A DNA stretch of 53,910 bases from Klebsiella pneumoniae (GCA_943330855.2 CALQJI020000029.1:1-53910); one strand, 5' to 3'; shown: positions 17,108 through 25,734, counted from the first letter of the stretch. Notes: generated from the letters alone by a model not told the origin. Made by a program: numbers and translations.

Positions 17108-17742
17108 ACGTGGCAAGTGACAAGTGGCGGACAGGAGTCAGCAGCCAGCCGTCAGCAGTCAGCGACTGCAGGGTGGCTGACACCCGTCCGGCCACCGCAC
17201 GCCTGCTGGCCGCTGGCCGCTGGCCGCTGGCCGCTGGCTTCACCCTCATCGAGATCATGATCGTCGTGGGCATCATGGCGATCATCATGACCATCGCCAT
17301 TCCCGCCTTCGTCTCCGCGCAGAACAAGACGCCCATGCGCACTGCGCTCCAAGGCGTCATGGAAGCCTGTGCCACGGCCCGTGCGCAGGCCATCCTGCGC
17401 GGGAGCATTGTGGAGCTCCGCATCCGCCCGCAGGACTACACCTTCGATGTCGCGCCCACCGGCCAGCGCGAAGGTTCCGCTCGCGGCGGCGACGCGCGGC
17501 CGGAGCCGAAAGCCGGCGATGGCCACGGCGTTTTCACCGTGAAACTGCCGGGGGAGGTGGGCATCGAGGAGCTCGCGGTGAACTTTCAGTTACTCAAAGA
17601 CGCCGAGGTTGTCGCCGTGCGCTTCCACGCCAACGGCACGAGTGATGAATTCACCGTGGTGCTGCGCTCGCTCTACAACGAGCTGCGTAAAATCACCCTC
17701 GACCCGGTCACCGGCAAAGCCGACTACGACGTGCTGCGATGA
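17104..17742 (+). CDS. gspH: GspH-like pseudopilin with repeat-derived leader
   Basis: A minor pseudopilin, 212 aa. The prepilin peptidase site is AAG|FTLIEIMIVVGIMAI, cleaving after residue 45 with the usual +5 Glu. The mature N-terminal helix anchors it in the membrane until incorporation into the pseudopilus, and the rest is a beta-rich domain. The 45-residue leader is much longer than the usual 6-25 and contains DKWRTGVSSQ and TRPATAR, shared with the GspJ leader. The DNA there carries TCAGCAG-type repeats and four copies of GGCCGCT. The ATG overlaps the gspF stop. H rather than G is judged from size and position. Confidence 0.8.
   Translation: MNVASDKWRTGVSSQPSAVSDCRVADTRPATARLLAAGRWPLAAGFTLIEIMIVVGIMAIIMTIAIPAFVSAQNKTPMRTALQGVMEACATARAQAILRGSIVELRIRPQDYTFDVAPTGQREGSARGGDARPEPKAGDGHGVFTVKLPGEVGIEELAVNFQLLKDAEVVAVRFHANGTSDEFTVVLRSLYNELRKITLDPVTGKADYDVLR
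17117..17212 (+). repeat. Leader-coding repeat, copy 1 (in gspH)
   Basis: About 96 bases, closely matching 18260-18356 in gspJ, starting GTGACAAGTGGCG and ending near CCACCGCACGC. It includes GTCAGCAGTCAGCGA and CACCCGTCCGGCCACCGC. The two copies are colinear, with a few substitutions and small length changes. Confidence 0.85.
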
Positions 17743-18245
17743 GGTTCCAGAAGCCAGAAGTCAGAAGCCAGAAAGCAGGAGGCGCGGAGTCTCACCCTAC
17801 CGGGTTGGTCGCGACGCGTCCGACCACGCCGCGCCACCTTTCAAACTTCAACCTTCAAACTTTAACTTCCTCCGCCTTCACCCTGCTGGAGGTCATGATC
17901 GCGATGGGCATTTTCTTCATGTGCATCTTCGTGATTCTGGAGCTGGTCTCCACTAACTTGCGCCACGTCCAGCGCCTCCAGAAGCCGACGGTGGACATCG
18001 GTAGCCTCGCCGCCGAGCTGTCCCTCACGAACCGGCTGGAGGAAGGCGGCGATTCCGGGAACTTTGGCAGCCTCTATCCCGGCGTCTCGTGGTCGCGCGA
18101 AATCAAGATCGTCGGCACCAACGGCCTGTTCCAAGTGGACTTCACTGTGCAGGACAGCTCCGGAGGCGGACGGCTGCCGGTGCAAAGCGCCCTCTCCATC
18201 TTCCTCTACCGCCCCGAATCGAAGCGCGGCATCACCTTGAATTGA
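17739..18245 (+). CDS. gspI: GspI-like pseudopilin with repeat-derived leader
   Basis: A 168-residue minor pseudopilin. The cleavage region is TSSA|FTLLEVMIAMGIFFMC, after residue 46, with Ala instead of Gly at -1 and Glu at +5. The small globular part fits GspI. The leader is encoded by CCAGAAGCCAGAAGTCAGAA words, by a CGACGCGTCCGACCACGCC segment and by TTCAAACTTCAACCTTCAAA, all of which look like dispersed repeats. The ATG overlaps the gspH stop. It would form the pseudopilus tip with H, J and K. Confidence 0.78.
   Translation: MRFQKPEVRSQKAGGAESHPTGLVATRPTTPRHLSNFNLQTLTSSAFTLLEVMIAMGIFFMCIFVILELVSTNLRHVQRLQKPTVDIGSLAAELSLTNRLEEGGDSGNFGSLYPGVSWSREIKIVGTNGLFQVDFTVQDSSGGGRLPVQSALSIFLYRPESKRGITLN
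17747..17778. repeat. CAGAAGCCAGAAGT dispersed repeat (in gspI leader)
   Basis: Alternating AGAAGCCAG / AGAAGTCAG words. The same words on the other strand (CTGACTTCTGGCTTCTGG) form the end of lpxB at about 9298-9316. Confidence 0.7.
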
Positions 18246-18246
18246 G

Positions 18247-19092
18247 ATGCCCCTGACGCGTGACAAGTGGCGAACAGGAGTCAGCAGTCAGCAGTCAGCA
18301 GTCAGCGAGCGCGGCGTGGCTGGCACCCGTCCGGCCACCGCACGCGTGCTGACCGCGGTCCGCTGTTCACGGTCCGCTGCCTTCACCCTCATCGAGGTCC
18401 TCCTCGCCATCGGTATCCTCGCGCTCGTGATGACGGCGATTTACGCGAGCTGGGTGGCCGTGTTGCGCGGGTCAAAGGTCGGCAATACGGCGGCGGACGA
18501 AGTGCAGCGGATGCGCATCGCACGGCAGGCGCTCGATCAATCGCTCGCCTCCGCCGTGCTCTACGCGAGCAACCCGCGCTACTACTCCTTCATCGCGGAC
18601 ACCACGGACGAAAAGTTCGCGCTGCTCAGTTTCGTCGCGCACCTGCCGCCGGATTTCCCCGGCAGCGGGATGTTTCCCAACCAGCCGCTGCGCCGCGTGA
18701 CCTTCGCGGTGGAGCCCGGCACGAACAGCGGTCCACCTGCTCTCCTGCTGCGTCAGACTTCGATCCTCACGCCGACGAATTCGCCCATCGAGGAATCCTA
18801 CACGCTCACGCTCTCGCGGAACCTCGCGGTCTTCGGTGTGGAGTTTTGGAGCACGAATCTGAACGACTGGGATGTGGAGTGGCTGCAAACCAATCAGGTG
18901 CCGAAGATGCTGCGCGTGACGCTCGGTTTCGGCGGCGCTCGGAACGCGGGTGGGGCTCCAGCCATCGTCGTCAGCAGCGTGATTTCACCCGGCGGGCAGG
19001 GCGTGCCGCGCGAGCTGCAAGGTAACCAGCCGGCGGCCCCGGGCGGCCTTGTGCCCCCGGCCAGGCCGACGCCACTTCGGGTCGGATTCTGA
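18247..19092 (+). CDS. gspJ: GspJ-like pseudopilin with repeat-derived leader
   Basis: A 281-residue pseudopilin. The cleavage region is RSAA|FTLIEVLLAIGILALV, after residue 45, Ala at -1, Glu at +5. Later text such as MRIARQALDQSLASAVLY and the beta-rich C-terminal half fit GspJ. The leader shares DKWRTGVSSQ.SAVS and TRPATAR with GspH because the DNA is a near copy. It starts 1 base after the gspI stop. The C-terminus is Pro/Gly-rich. Confidence 0.8.
   Translation: MPLTRDKWRTGVSSQQSAVSERGVAGTRPATARVLTAVRCSRSAAFTLIEVLLAIGILALVMTAIYASWVAVLRGSKVGNTAADEVQRMRIARQALDQSLASAVLYASNPRYYSFIADTTDEKFALLSFVAHLPPDFPGSGMFPNQPLRRVTFAVEPGTNSGPPALLLRQTSILTPTNSPIEESYTLTLSRNLAVFGVEFWSTNLNDWDVEWLQTNQVPKMLRVTLGFGGARNAGGAPAIVVSSVISPGGQGVPRELQGNQPAAPGGLVPPARPTPLRVGF
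18260..18356 (+). repeat. Leader-coding repeat, copy 2 (in gspJ)
   Basis: Near copy of 17117-17212, with three perfect tandem AGTCAGC units (GTCAGCAGTCAGCAGTCAGC) where copy 1 has a degenerate run. Confidence 0.85.
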
Positions 19093-19099
19093 TCCGCAA

Positions 19100-20227
19100 A
19101 TGAAACTCTGTCCTTTGCTCCGTGCCGGCGACTTGCAGTCGCCGCGTTTGAGGTGTGCAGGCCCCGGCTCCGGCTGCACGCCGCGCTCCGGCATCGCGCT
19201 CATCATGGTAATGGTCGTCATCCTCGTGCTGGCGGTCCTGGCCGGCGGGTTCGCCTACTCGGTGAAGGTGGAGACGACGCTCGCTCGCAATGCCTCGCAC
19301 GACACGGACTTCGAGTGGCTGGGCCGCTCGGGTGTGGAGTTGGCGCGGTTCGTCCTCGCGCAGCAAATTCCAACGGAACCCTACGATGCGTTGAACCAAA
19401 AGTGGGCCGGCGGGCCGATGGGCACGAACGAGGCGCTGGCCAGCGTCTCGCTCACCGACGTGCGGCTCGGCCCGGGCACGCTCAACGTCAAGATCGTGGA
19501 CTGCGAGCGGAAGCTGAACATCAACCTCGCTGATGCGAGCCGACTGGCGCGTGCCTTGCACCTGTGTGGCGTGGACGCGACGGAGGCCGGCCAGATTTCT
19601 GATTCGATTCAAGACTGGATTGATCGGGATGATCAGTCGCGCCTCAGCGGTGCGGAGAGTGATTATTATCTGAGTCTCACGCCGCCGTATCAGGCGAAGA
19701 ATGGCCCGCTCGACGACTTGAGCGAGCTGATGCTCATCCGGGGCGTGGTGCCGGATATGTTTTACGGGACGGACCTGAGCCAGATCGACGTGCCGCGCAG
19801 CGTGACGGGGCGGGCGTTGGCGGTGAACAAATACACCGGCCCGATCTACACCAACGCGCTGCGGGACATCTTCACGACCACCTCGATGCGAGCGGTGAAC
19901 ATCAACACCGCCTCGGCGCTGGTGTTGCAGACGGTGCTGGGGGTGGATGGAGCCGTCGCGCAAGCCATCGTGATGCATCGCGCGGGACTGGACGGCCAAG
20001 AGGGCACGGACGACGACGCGCCGTTCCGCATGCCCGCGCAAATGGCGAGCGTGGCGGCGGTGCCCCAGCCAGTGCTGCAGTCACTCGGCCAGTTCCTCGC
20101 CATCCGCAGTTTTGTCTTCGAGGTGGCAGTGGAGGTGGATATCGGCGGACAGAAGCGGACGATGGTGGCGCTGATTTCCCGGGCGAACCCGCGCGACGTG
20201 CGGACGCTCTACACGCACTGGAAGTGA
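19100..20227 (+). CDS. gspK: GspK-like pseudopilin tip protein
   Basis: A 375-residue GspK-family protein, the large minor pseudopilin that caps the tip. A 31-residue leader ends RSG|IALIMVMVVILVLAVLAGG, with no Glu at +5, as is normal for GspK. The mature part has two helix-hairpin-helix-like regions (LNINLADASRLARALHLCG; RAVNINTASALVLQTVLG) typical of the family. I use the ATG at 19100, 7 bases after the gspJ stop. The leader DNA contains a perfect CGGCGACT-TGC-AGTCGCCG palindrome of the dispersed type. Confidence 0.85.
   Translation: MKLCPLLRAGDLQSPRLRCAGPGSGCTPRSGIALIMVMVVILVLAVLAGGFAYSVKVETTLARNASHDTDFEWLGRSGVELARFVLAQQIPTEPYDALNQKWAGGPMGTNEALASVSLTDVRLGPGTLNVKIVDCERKLNINLADASRLARALHLCGVDATEAGQISDSIQDWIDRDDQSRLSGAESDYYLSLTPPYQAKNGPLDDLSELMLIRGVVPDMFYGTDLSQIDVPRSVTGRALAVNKYTGPIYTNALRDIFTTTSMRAVNINTASALVLQTVLGVDGAVAQAIVMHRAGLDGQEGTDDDAPFRMPAQMASVAAVPQPVLQSLGQFLAIRSFVFEVAVEVDIGGQKRTMVALISRANPRDVRTLYTHWK
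19126..19144. repeat. Palindrome CGGCGACT-TGC-AGTCGCCG in the gspK leader
   Basis: Perfect 8-bp arms with loop TGC. The element at 31323-31339 has the same loop and related arms (GCCGGCT-TGC-AGCCGGC). Confidence 0.75.
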
Positions 20228-20434
20228 ACCACAGAAGACGGAGGGTCGCCTTGCCACAAAGAGACACAGGAGGCGCAAAGAGGGGGGTTTTCCGTGGCTG
20301 GTTCCTGAGCCGTATCTCTCACACAGCTCACGCTTTCGTCGGGCGGACAGCGACCCGTTAAAAATTTGTCGCGGCGCTCGGTGAGTGCCGGGTGGGATGC
20401 CGAAATGCGGCCAAACTATGGCGCAGTCGGGGCG

Positions 20435-20890
20435 TCAGAGGACTTCGGAAAACTTGTCGCCCAACTCCAGTTTCAACGCCACGAGCGAAAGGTGGATGTC
20501 GTAGAGGAAGGCCAGGACGGCACCGATGAGGCACAGGAGCGCGCCGACGAAGTGCAGACTGATGAGCTGAACCCACTGTTTGTCGAACAGCTCCGTGGTG
20601 AACAGCACGATGACCAGCCCCGCCGCCAGCAGCAGGCTCAAGGACGCCAACGCCAGCCCCACGCGCATCCATCGCGCCCGGCGGAAGAGGATGGCGATTT
20701 GCGCGCGCAGGTTCGCCGCCTCGGCGGGCGGCGCGGTGTGCAGCTCCTTCGCCAACACGCGCGCGCGGTCAATCATGCGCCCAAAGCGCCCCGTCATCAC
20801 CAGCAGCAGCATCCCCACGCCGGAGATGAGGATGACCGGCCCGATGGCGACCTGCAGGATGGGGATGATTTCGTCGAGGGTGCGGGGCAT
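20435..20890 (-). CDS. DUF2721 membrane protein
   Basis: A 151-residue protein with three membrane segments (VAIGPVILISGVGMLLLVM; VGLALASLSLLLAAGLVIVLF; ISLHFVGALLCLIGAVLAFLY) and, after the first, GRMIDRARVLAKEL, typical of DUF2721. The function of the family is unknown. It lies downstream of leuC on the same strand, separated by a probable terminator, so it likely has its own promoter. The 207 bases between gspK and this gene hold a CACAGA/GGCGCAAAG repeat and nothing else I can support. Confidence 0.8.
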   Translation of the reverse strand: MPRTLDEIIPILQVAIGPVILISGVGMLLLVMTGRFGRMIDRARVLAKELHTAPPAEAANLRAQIAILFRRARWMRVGLALASLSLLLAAGLVIVLFTTELFDKQWVQLISLHFVGALLCLIGAVLAFLYDIHLSLVALKLELGDKFSEVL

Positions 20891-20894
20891 GGAG

Positions 20895-20931
20895 GAAAAG
20901 AAAAGGCCCCGCCCTGTTGCCAGCGCGGGGC
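20895..20931 (-). terminator. Probable terminator after leuC
   Basis: Read on the minus strand, GCCCCGC (20925-20931) pairs with GCGGGGC (20906-20912) around a 12-base loop, followed by CTTTTCTTTTC. It ends 18 bases after the leuC stop. Confidence 0.65.
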
Positions 20932-20948
20932 GTTGGTGAATCCAAAAT

Positions 20949-22325
20949 TCAGTTCGTGAGATACTCGCGCGGGTCCGTCACCCGGCCCGTGATGGCGCTG
21001 GCCGCGACGGTCGCGGGGCTGGCGAGATAGACTTCGCTTTCCTTGCTGCCCATGCGGCCGGGGAAATTGCGGTTCGTCGCGCTGATGCACTTGAGGCCGC
21101 CTTGGTTCATGCGACCGAAGGTGTCCACCGGGCCGCCGAGGCAGGCGGAGCAACCGGCGTTTTCCGTCATGCGCACGCCGGCATTTTCGAGAATCTGCCA
21201 GATGGTTTCGTTGCCCCAACGCGTGGTTTGCAGCTCGTGGACAATCTCCGGCGTCGCGGGCACGCCGAAGGTGTCGATGCTCACTTTGTGCCCGCGCAGC
21301 ACGCGCGCAACTTCGACGAAATCGCTGGTCTTGCCGCCGGTGCAGGAGCCGACGTAGGCGCGGTCGAGCTTCATGCCGTTCATCTGCTTGGCGGTCTTGC
21401 GCTGGCCGGGGTCGGGATGGCAGGCGACGAGCGGCTCGAGCTGGTCGAGGTGCACGACGAGTTCGTAACAGAACTTCTGCTCGCGGTCCGACTCCACCGG
21501 GTTGTAACTCGACTTGGTGCCGTTGAGGCGAGTGCGGGCGTCCACGTATTCGGCGGTGCGCGCATCGAACTCAAAGATGGCGTTCTTGCCGCCGGCCTCG
21601 ATGGCCATGTTCGCGATGGTCATACGGTCGTCCATCGAGAGCGTGGCAATGCCGGAGCCGTCGAACTGCATCGCGCGGTAGGTCGCGCCGTCGAAGCCGA
21701 TTTCGCCGATGCAATGGAGGATGACGTCCTTGGCCATGACGCCGGGCTGGAGCTTGCCTTCGAGGCGGAAGTGCATCGTCTCGGGGACCTTGAGGAGCAA
21801 CTTCCCTGTGCCCATCACGAAGCCCGCGTCGGTGTTGCCGATGCCGGTGGCAAACTCGTTGAACGCGCCGGCCATGCAGGTGTGTGAGTCGGTGCCGAAG
21901 AGGACTTCGCCGGGGCGCGTGTGGCCCTTGGCGGGGAGCGCGGTGTGGCAGACGCCGGCATAGTTAGAGCCGTATTGGCGCTTGGTGTTACCCTTCGAGG
22001 CATCGAACTTCCAGTGCCCGTCCGGGTCGTCAATCACGTCGTAGAAGTAGGGCAGGTCCTGCTCGCGGACGAAGTCGCGGAGGATGTCCACGTTGCGATT
22101 CGACATCGAGTCGGCGGTGAAGATGTAGTGGTCGGGGATGATGACGACGCGTTGTTTGTCCCAGACCTTGGCCGTCTTGCCGAACTCGCGCTTGAACACG
22201 CCGATGGTCCCCGGGCCGCATACGTCGTGCGTCATGAGGACATCAGCCTTCACCCAGATGTTGTCGCCCGCTTGGACGGAGGCTTTGCCGGAGGCGCGGG
22301 CGAGAAGTTTTTCAGTCAGCGTCAT
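20949..22325 (-). CDS. leuC: 3-isopropylmalate dehydratase large subunit
   Basis: An aconitase-superfamily enzyme that isomerises 2- to 3-isopropylmalate in leucine synthesis, 458 aa. It shows DHYIFTADS, GTDSHTCMAGAFNEFATGIG and the three cluster cysteines: THT-C and the pair in GSCTGG and CSACLGG. The small subunit (leuD) is not adjacent, which fits a scattered pathway. Homoaconitase or methyl-citrate-type dehydratase activity is possible because this is the archaeal/type-2-like branch, but LeuC is the best call. Confidence 0.85.
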   Translation of the reverse strand: MTLTEKLLARASGKASVQAGDNIWVKADVLMTHDVCGPGTIGVFKREFGKTAKVWDKQRVVIIPDHYIFTADSMSNRNVDILRDFVREQDLPYFYDVIDDPDGHWKFDASKGNTKRQYGSNYAGVCHTALPAKGHTRPGEVLFGTDSHTCMAGAFNEFATGIGNTDAGFVMGTGKLLLKVPETMHFRLEGKLQPGVMAKDVILHCIGEIGFDGATYRAMQFDGSGIATLSMDDRMTIANMAIEAGGKNAIFEFDARTAEYVDARTRLNGTKSSYNPVESDREQKFCYELVVHLDQLEPLVACHPDPGQRKTAKQMNGMKLDRAYVGSCTGGKTSDFVEVARVLRGHKVSIDTFGVPATPEIVHELQTTRWGNETIWQILENAGVRMTENAGCSACLGGPVDTFGRMNQGGLKCISATNRNFPGRMGSKESEVYLASPATVAASAITGRVTDPREYLTN

Positions 22326-22780
22326 AAATCAGGGGCGGCAACTTACCGGGCGGGCAAGGCCGGTGCAATCGGAGAAACAGTTTGAGGAATCGGTTGTAGA
22401 GAATCGCATGCGCAACGTAGGCCAGACCGGCCTTGATTTCCCGCAGGTTGCTGAGAGCTCACGCGATATGTTCCAGCTCGGTAGGAAAGTTGAGAACCTC
22501 GCCACAGTCAGCAAAAGCGACAAGCCTGCGGTCTGCACAGCGACCTGTAGACTCACAATTTTGAGCGACGCCCCGACACCTGGACGAAGCCCTCAAACAC
22601 CGCGTTTACGCAAGGCCTGCCGCATGATTCCCGCAACCCAACGTTCCAAGTCGCGGCCACACGCGGCCACATTTCGCTTGCGCCGCCGAAGCCGACTCCG
22701 TAGTAATCCGCGCGATTAGCTGAATGACAGAAGCCAGTTTCGAAATCTCGCATGGATAACCTTCAAACGGAGAGGGCGCT
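22326..22780. other. 455-base gap between divergent leuC and infC
   Basis: No convincing gene: the frames here give only low-complexity arginine-rich peptides without family features. It must hold the divergent promoters. I looked for a TPP or T-box type leader for leuC/infC and found no characteristic motif. GCGGCCACACGCGGCCACA near 22656-22676 is a short direct repeat of GCGGCCACA. Confidence 0.5.
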
Positions 22781-23512
22781 TTGAGCCGCCCCTTTGCCCC
22801 CCGCACCCCGCCCGGACCGACCTATCGAATCAACGGGAAGATTCGTGCCCGCGAAGTCCGCGTCATCGGCCCCTCCGGACAGGCACTCGGAGTCATTGGC
22901 CTCGCCGAAGCCCTCAATCTGGCCCGGCAGCACGCCGTTGACTTGGTCGAGATCGCGCCCAACGCGGTCCCGCCGGTCTGCCGCCTCGTGGACTTCGGTA
23001 AGTTCCGCTACGAACAGTCCAAGAAAGACAAGGACTCGAAAAAGCACCAGCACACCAACAAGGTCAAAGAGGTGCAACTCAGCCCGAACATTGACCCCCA
23101 CGATTTCGGCGTGAAGCTCGCGCACGCGATCGAGTTCATGTGCGAGGACATGAAGGTCAAGGTCCTCCTCCGCTTTCGGGGCCGCGAGATGGCCCACAAG
23201 GAAATTGGCCAGCAAGTCGTAGAGCGATTCCTTAAGGAAGCTGCCCCGTGGGGCCACCCAGACTTCACCCCCAAGCTGCTCGGCAAGACCATCAACGTGA
23301 TGCTCAGCCCGCTGCCCAAGAACAAACGCGCCAAGCATCCCTCCCTGAACGAGCAAGGCGACGGTGAGGGTCCAGAACTCCGTGAGTCCGTTGCCAAGAT
23401 CCTTCCCGATGTGGAAGCGCCTGTGCAGCAAGCCGCCTCGGCCAAAACCAGCCAGCCGACCGCTGAAAGTTTCGCCAACAGCCCCCCTACTGCCCTCGAC
23501 GTCAACCCGTAG
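22781..23512 (+). CDS. infC: Translation initiation factor IF-3
   Basis: IF-3 binds the 30S subunit and checks start-codon pairing. The N-domain motif YRINGKIRAREVRVIGPSG and the C-domain LSPNIDPHDFGVKL, VKVLLRFRGREMAH and GKTINVMLSPLP are clear. It starts at TTG with GGAGAGG 7-8 bases upstream, a non-ATG start that fits the rare-codon autoregulation known for infC. At 243 aa it is about 60 residues longer than usual: the tail from residue ~180 (NEQGDGEGPELRES onwards) is acidic and of low complexity. rpmI and rplT do not follow, and thiE does instead. Confidence 0.93.
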   Translation: MSRPFAPRTPPGPTYRINGKIRAREVRVIGPSGQALGVIGLAEALNLARQHAVDLVEIAPNAVPPVCRLVDFGKFRYEQSKKDKDSKKHQHTNKVKEVQLSPNIDPHDFGVKLAHAIEFMCEDMKVKVLLRFRGREMAHKEIGQQVVERFLKEAAPWGHPDFTPKLLGKTINVMLSPLPKNKRAKHPSLNEQGDGEGPELRESVAKILPDVEAPVQQAASAKTSQPTAESFANSPPTALDVNP

Positions 23513-23698
23513 AAAATTTGGAAGCGAGCTTTTGCGCTGGAGCGAGGCCTCGGAAGCTCCGCACGGAAAACTCGGATACTCTTGTGCATTGGTCCGGAGA
23601 ATTGGAGTTCCATTCGTGCCGTGGAACAGCACGGGAAGGTTCACATTGGACCCCTTTACTCGTGCCCACCCGCTTACGCTGAAGGCTAGCCACGATCC

Positions 23699-24346
23699 GT
23701 GAAAGCTATCTCCTCCGCCCGCCTCTACACGTTCCTAGACACCGCCTACCTACATGACCGTGACCCGGCGGAAGTCGCCCGCCAGCTTTGCGATGGCGGC
23801 TCGGACTTGATTCAACTCCGCGCCAAGAACGCCCCGCTCGACGAAGTCCGCCACCTCGCCGAGGCCGTCCTGCCCGTCTGCGAACGCGCCGGCGTCACCT
23901 TCGTCCTCAACGACCATCCCACGCTCGCCCTGCAGCTCGGCGCGCCCGGCTGCCACCTCGGCCAGGAGGACTTCTTCGAGGCCGGCTTCCGCACCGCCGC
24001 GCAAGTAACCGGCTGCCCGCCGCAGATGAAGCTGGGCTTGAGCACGCACGCGCCCGACCAGGCCCTGCGCGCCCTGCGCGCCGCGCCGGACTACCTCGCC
24101 ATGGGCCCCGTCTTCCCCACCGGCACCAAGCCCGGCCGCCCCGCCGTCACGCTCGACTACGTGCGCTGGGCCGCCGCGAACGTAACACTCCCGTGGTTCG
24201 CCATCGGCGGCATCAACTTGGAAACCCTCGACTCCGTTCTCTCCGCCGGCGCCCGCCGCATCTGCGTCGTCTCCGCCATCCTCAACGCTCCCGACATCGC
24301 CGCCGCATGCCGGGAGTTTCGCAAGCGCATCGAGCACGCGCTCTGA
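23699..24346 (+). CDS. thiE: Thiamine-phosphate synthase
   Basis: A 215-residue TIM-barrel enzyme that joins HMP pyrophosphate and thiazole phosphate. Motifs QLRAKNAPLDEV, FVLNDHPTLALQLGAPGCHLGQEDF, GLSTHAPDQALRA, YLAMGPVFPTGTKPGRP and FAIGGINLETLD are typical. It starts at GTG. The 186 bases upstream contain no TPP-riboswitch core (no CTGAGA), so thiamine control here is not evident. It lies between infC and murA on the same strand. Confidence 0.92.
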   Translation: MKAISSARLYTFLDTAYLHDRDPAEVARQLCDGGSDLIQLRAKNAPLDEVRHLAEAVLPVCERAGVTFVLNDHPTLALQLGAPGCHLGQEDFFEAGFRTAAQVTGCPPQMKLGLSTHAPDQALRALRAAPDYLAMGPVFPTGTKPGRPAVTLDYVRWAAANVTLPWFAIGGINLETLDSVLSAGARRICVVSAILNAPDIAAACREFRKRIEHAL

Positions 24347-24465
24347 ACGCCGCGCGGTTTTCCGAGAAATAGTTTGCCCCCGCTCCGCTCCGCTGGCGTC
24401 ATCTGCACGAGTTTTCCGGCGTGGTAACAGTCCTGCGTCGTAGTCACCGATACCGTTTCCTCATC

Positions 24466-25725
24466 ATGGACAGTCTCCTCATCAAAGGCGGCGTCCCCCT
24501 CCACGGGGACGTTCACATCAGCGGCGCGAAGAACGCCGTGCTCCCCATCATGGCCGCCACGCTCCTCACCGCCGAGCCGTGCGTCCTCCGCAACGTGCCC
24601 GACCTGAGTGACGTGAAGTTCATGGGCCGCATCCTCGAATCGCTCGGCTGCACCGTGCAGTTCGACGGCGGCACGCTCACCGTGCAGGCCCACCGCATCA
24701 AGGGCCACGGCGACTACGACCTCATCCGCAAGATGCGCGGCTCCATCTGCATCCTCGGCCCGCTGCTGGGCCGCTTGCGCAAGGCCGACGTCTCGCAGCC
24801 CGGCGGCTGCATCATCGGCACGCGGCCCATTGACCTGCACCTGAAGGGGCTCCGCGCACTTGGCGCGAAGATTGAAATTGAGGAAGGTTACGTCCGCGCC
24901 AAAGCCCCGCGCCTCATCGGCACGGAAATCTTCCTTGGTGGTCGCGCCGGCCCCACCGTGCTGGGCACCGCGAACATCATGAGCGCCGCCGTGCTCGCCG
25001 AGGGCGTCACGATCATCGAGAGCGCCGCGTGCGAGCCGGAAGTCACCGACCTCGCCGCGTTCCTCAACGCGATGGGCGCGAAGATTCAGGGCGCGGGCAG
25101 CCCGACCATCACCATCACCGGCGTGAAGGAGCTCCACGGCGCGGAGCACGAAGTCATTCCTGACCGCATCGAGGCCGCGACCTTTGCCATCGCCGCTGCG
25201 ATGACCAACGGCGAGATCACCATCCACGGCGCAAAGCCCGGCCATCTCACCGCCGTCATCGACAAACTCCGCGAAGCCGGTGTGAAGATCGAACGCCGTG
25301 GCGCAGCGCTGATCGTCAAACGCGGCGCGACGCTCCAGCCCGTGGACGTGACCACGCTCCCTTACGCAGGGTTCCCCACCGACGTGCAGGCGCAGATGAT
25401 GGCGCTGATGTGCCTTACGCCCGGCATCAGCATCATTACCGAGCGCATTTTCGAGAGCCGCTTCGGCCACGTCGCCGAACTGGGCCGGCTCGGGGCGGAC
25501 ATTTCCATCGAGGGGCCGAGCGCGATTGTGAAAGGCGGGAAACGCCTCAGCGGCGCGCCCATCATGGCCAGCGACCTCCGCGCCAGCGCGGCGCTCGTGC
25601 TCGCCGGTCTCTCCGCGAAGGGCACCACGCAGGTCAACCGCATCTACCACCTCGACCGCGGCTACGAGAAGATCGACGCGAAGCTCAAGCAACTCGGCGG
25701 GCGCATCTCGCGCATTCAAGAGTAG
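24466..25725 (+). CDS. murA: UDP-N-acetylglucosamine 1-carboxyvinyltransferase
   Basis: The first committed enzyme of peptidoglycan synthesis, 419 aa from the ATG at 24466. The start LLIKGGVPLHGDVHISGAKN and the double inside-out barrel repeats are typical. The catalytic cysteine is present in QPGGCIIGTRPIDLHLKG, so the fosfomycin target residue is intact (some phyla have Asp). An ATG-less extension to 24421 is rejected because it has no conserved residues. Confidence 0.95.
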   Translation: MDSLLIKGGVPLHGDVHISGAKNAVLPIMAATLLTAEPCVLRNVPDLSDVKFMGRILESLGCTVQFDGGTLTVQAHRIKGHGDYDLIRKMRGSICILGPLLGRLRKADVSQPGGCIIGTRPIDLHLKGLRALGAKIEIEEGYVRAKAPRLIGTEIFLGGRAGPTVLGTANIMSAAVLAEGVTIIESAACEPEVTDLAAFLNAMGAKIQGAGSPTITITGVKELHGAEHEVIPDRIEAATFAIAAAMTNGEITIHGAKPGHLTAVIDKLREAGVKIERRGAALIVKRGATLQPVDVTTLPYAGFPTDVQAQMMALMCLTPGISIITERIFESRFGHVAELGRLGADISIEGPSAIVKGGKRLSGAPIMASDLRASAALVLAGLSAKGTTQVNRIYHLDRGYEKIDAKLKQLGGRISRIQE

Positions 25726-25734
25726 CCGTGGAGC

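Noticed and set aside
17747..18310. CRISPR-like array from the TCAGCAG / CAGAAGCCAG repeats
   Set aside because: The units are 7-9 bases and tandem, without unique spacers, and lie in coding leaders. No cas genes are in the window.
23513..23698. TPP riboswitch before thiE
   Set aside because: None of the core thi-box words (CTGAGA and partners) is present in the 186-base gap.
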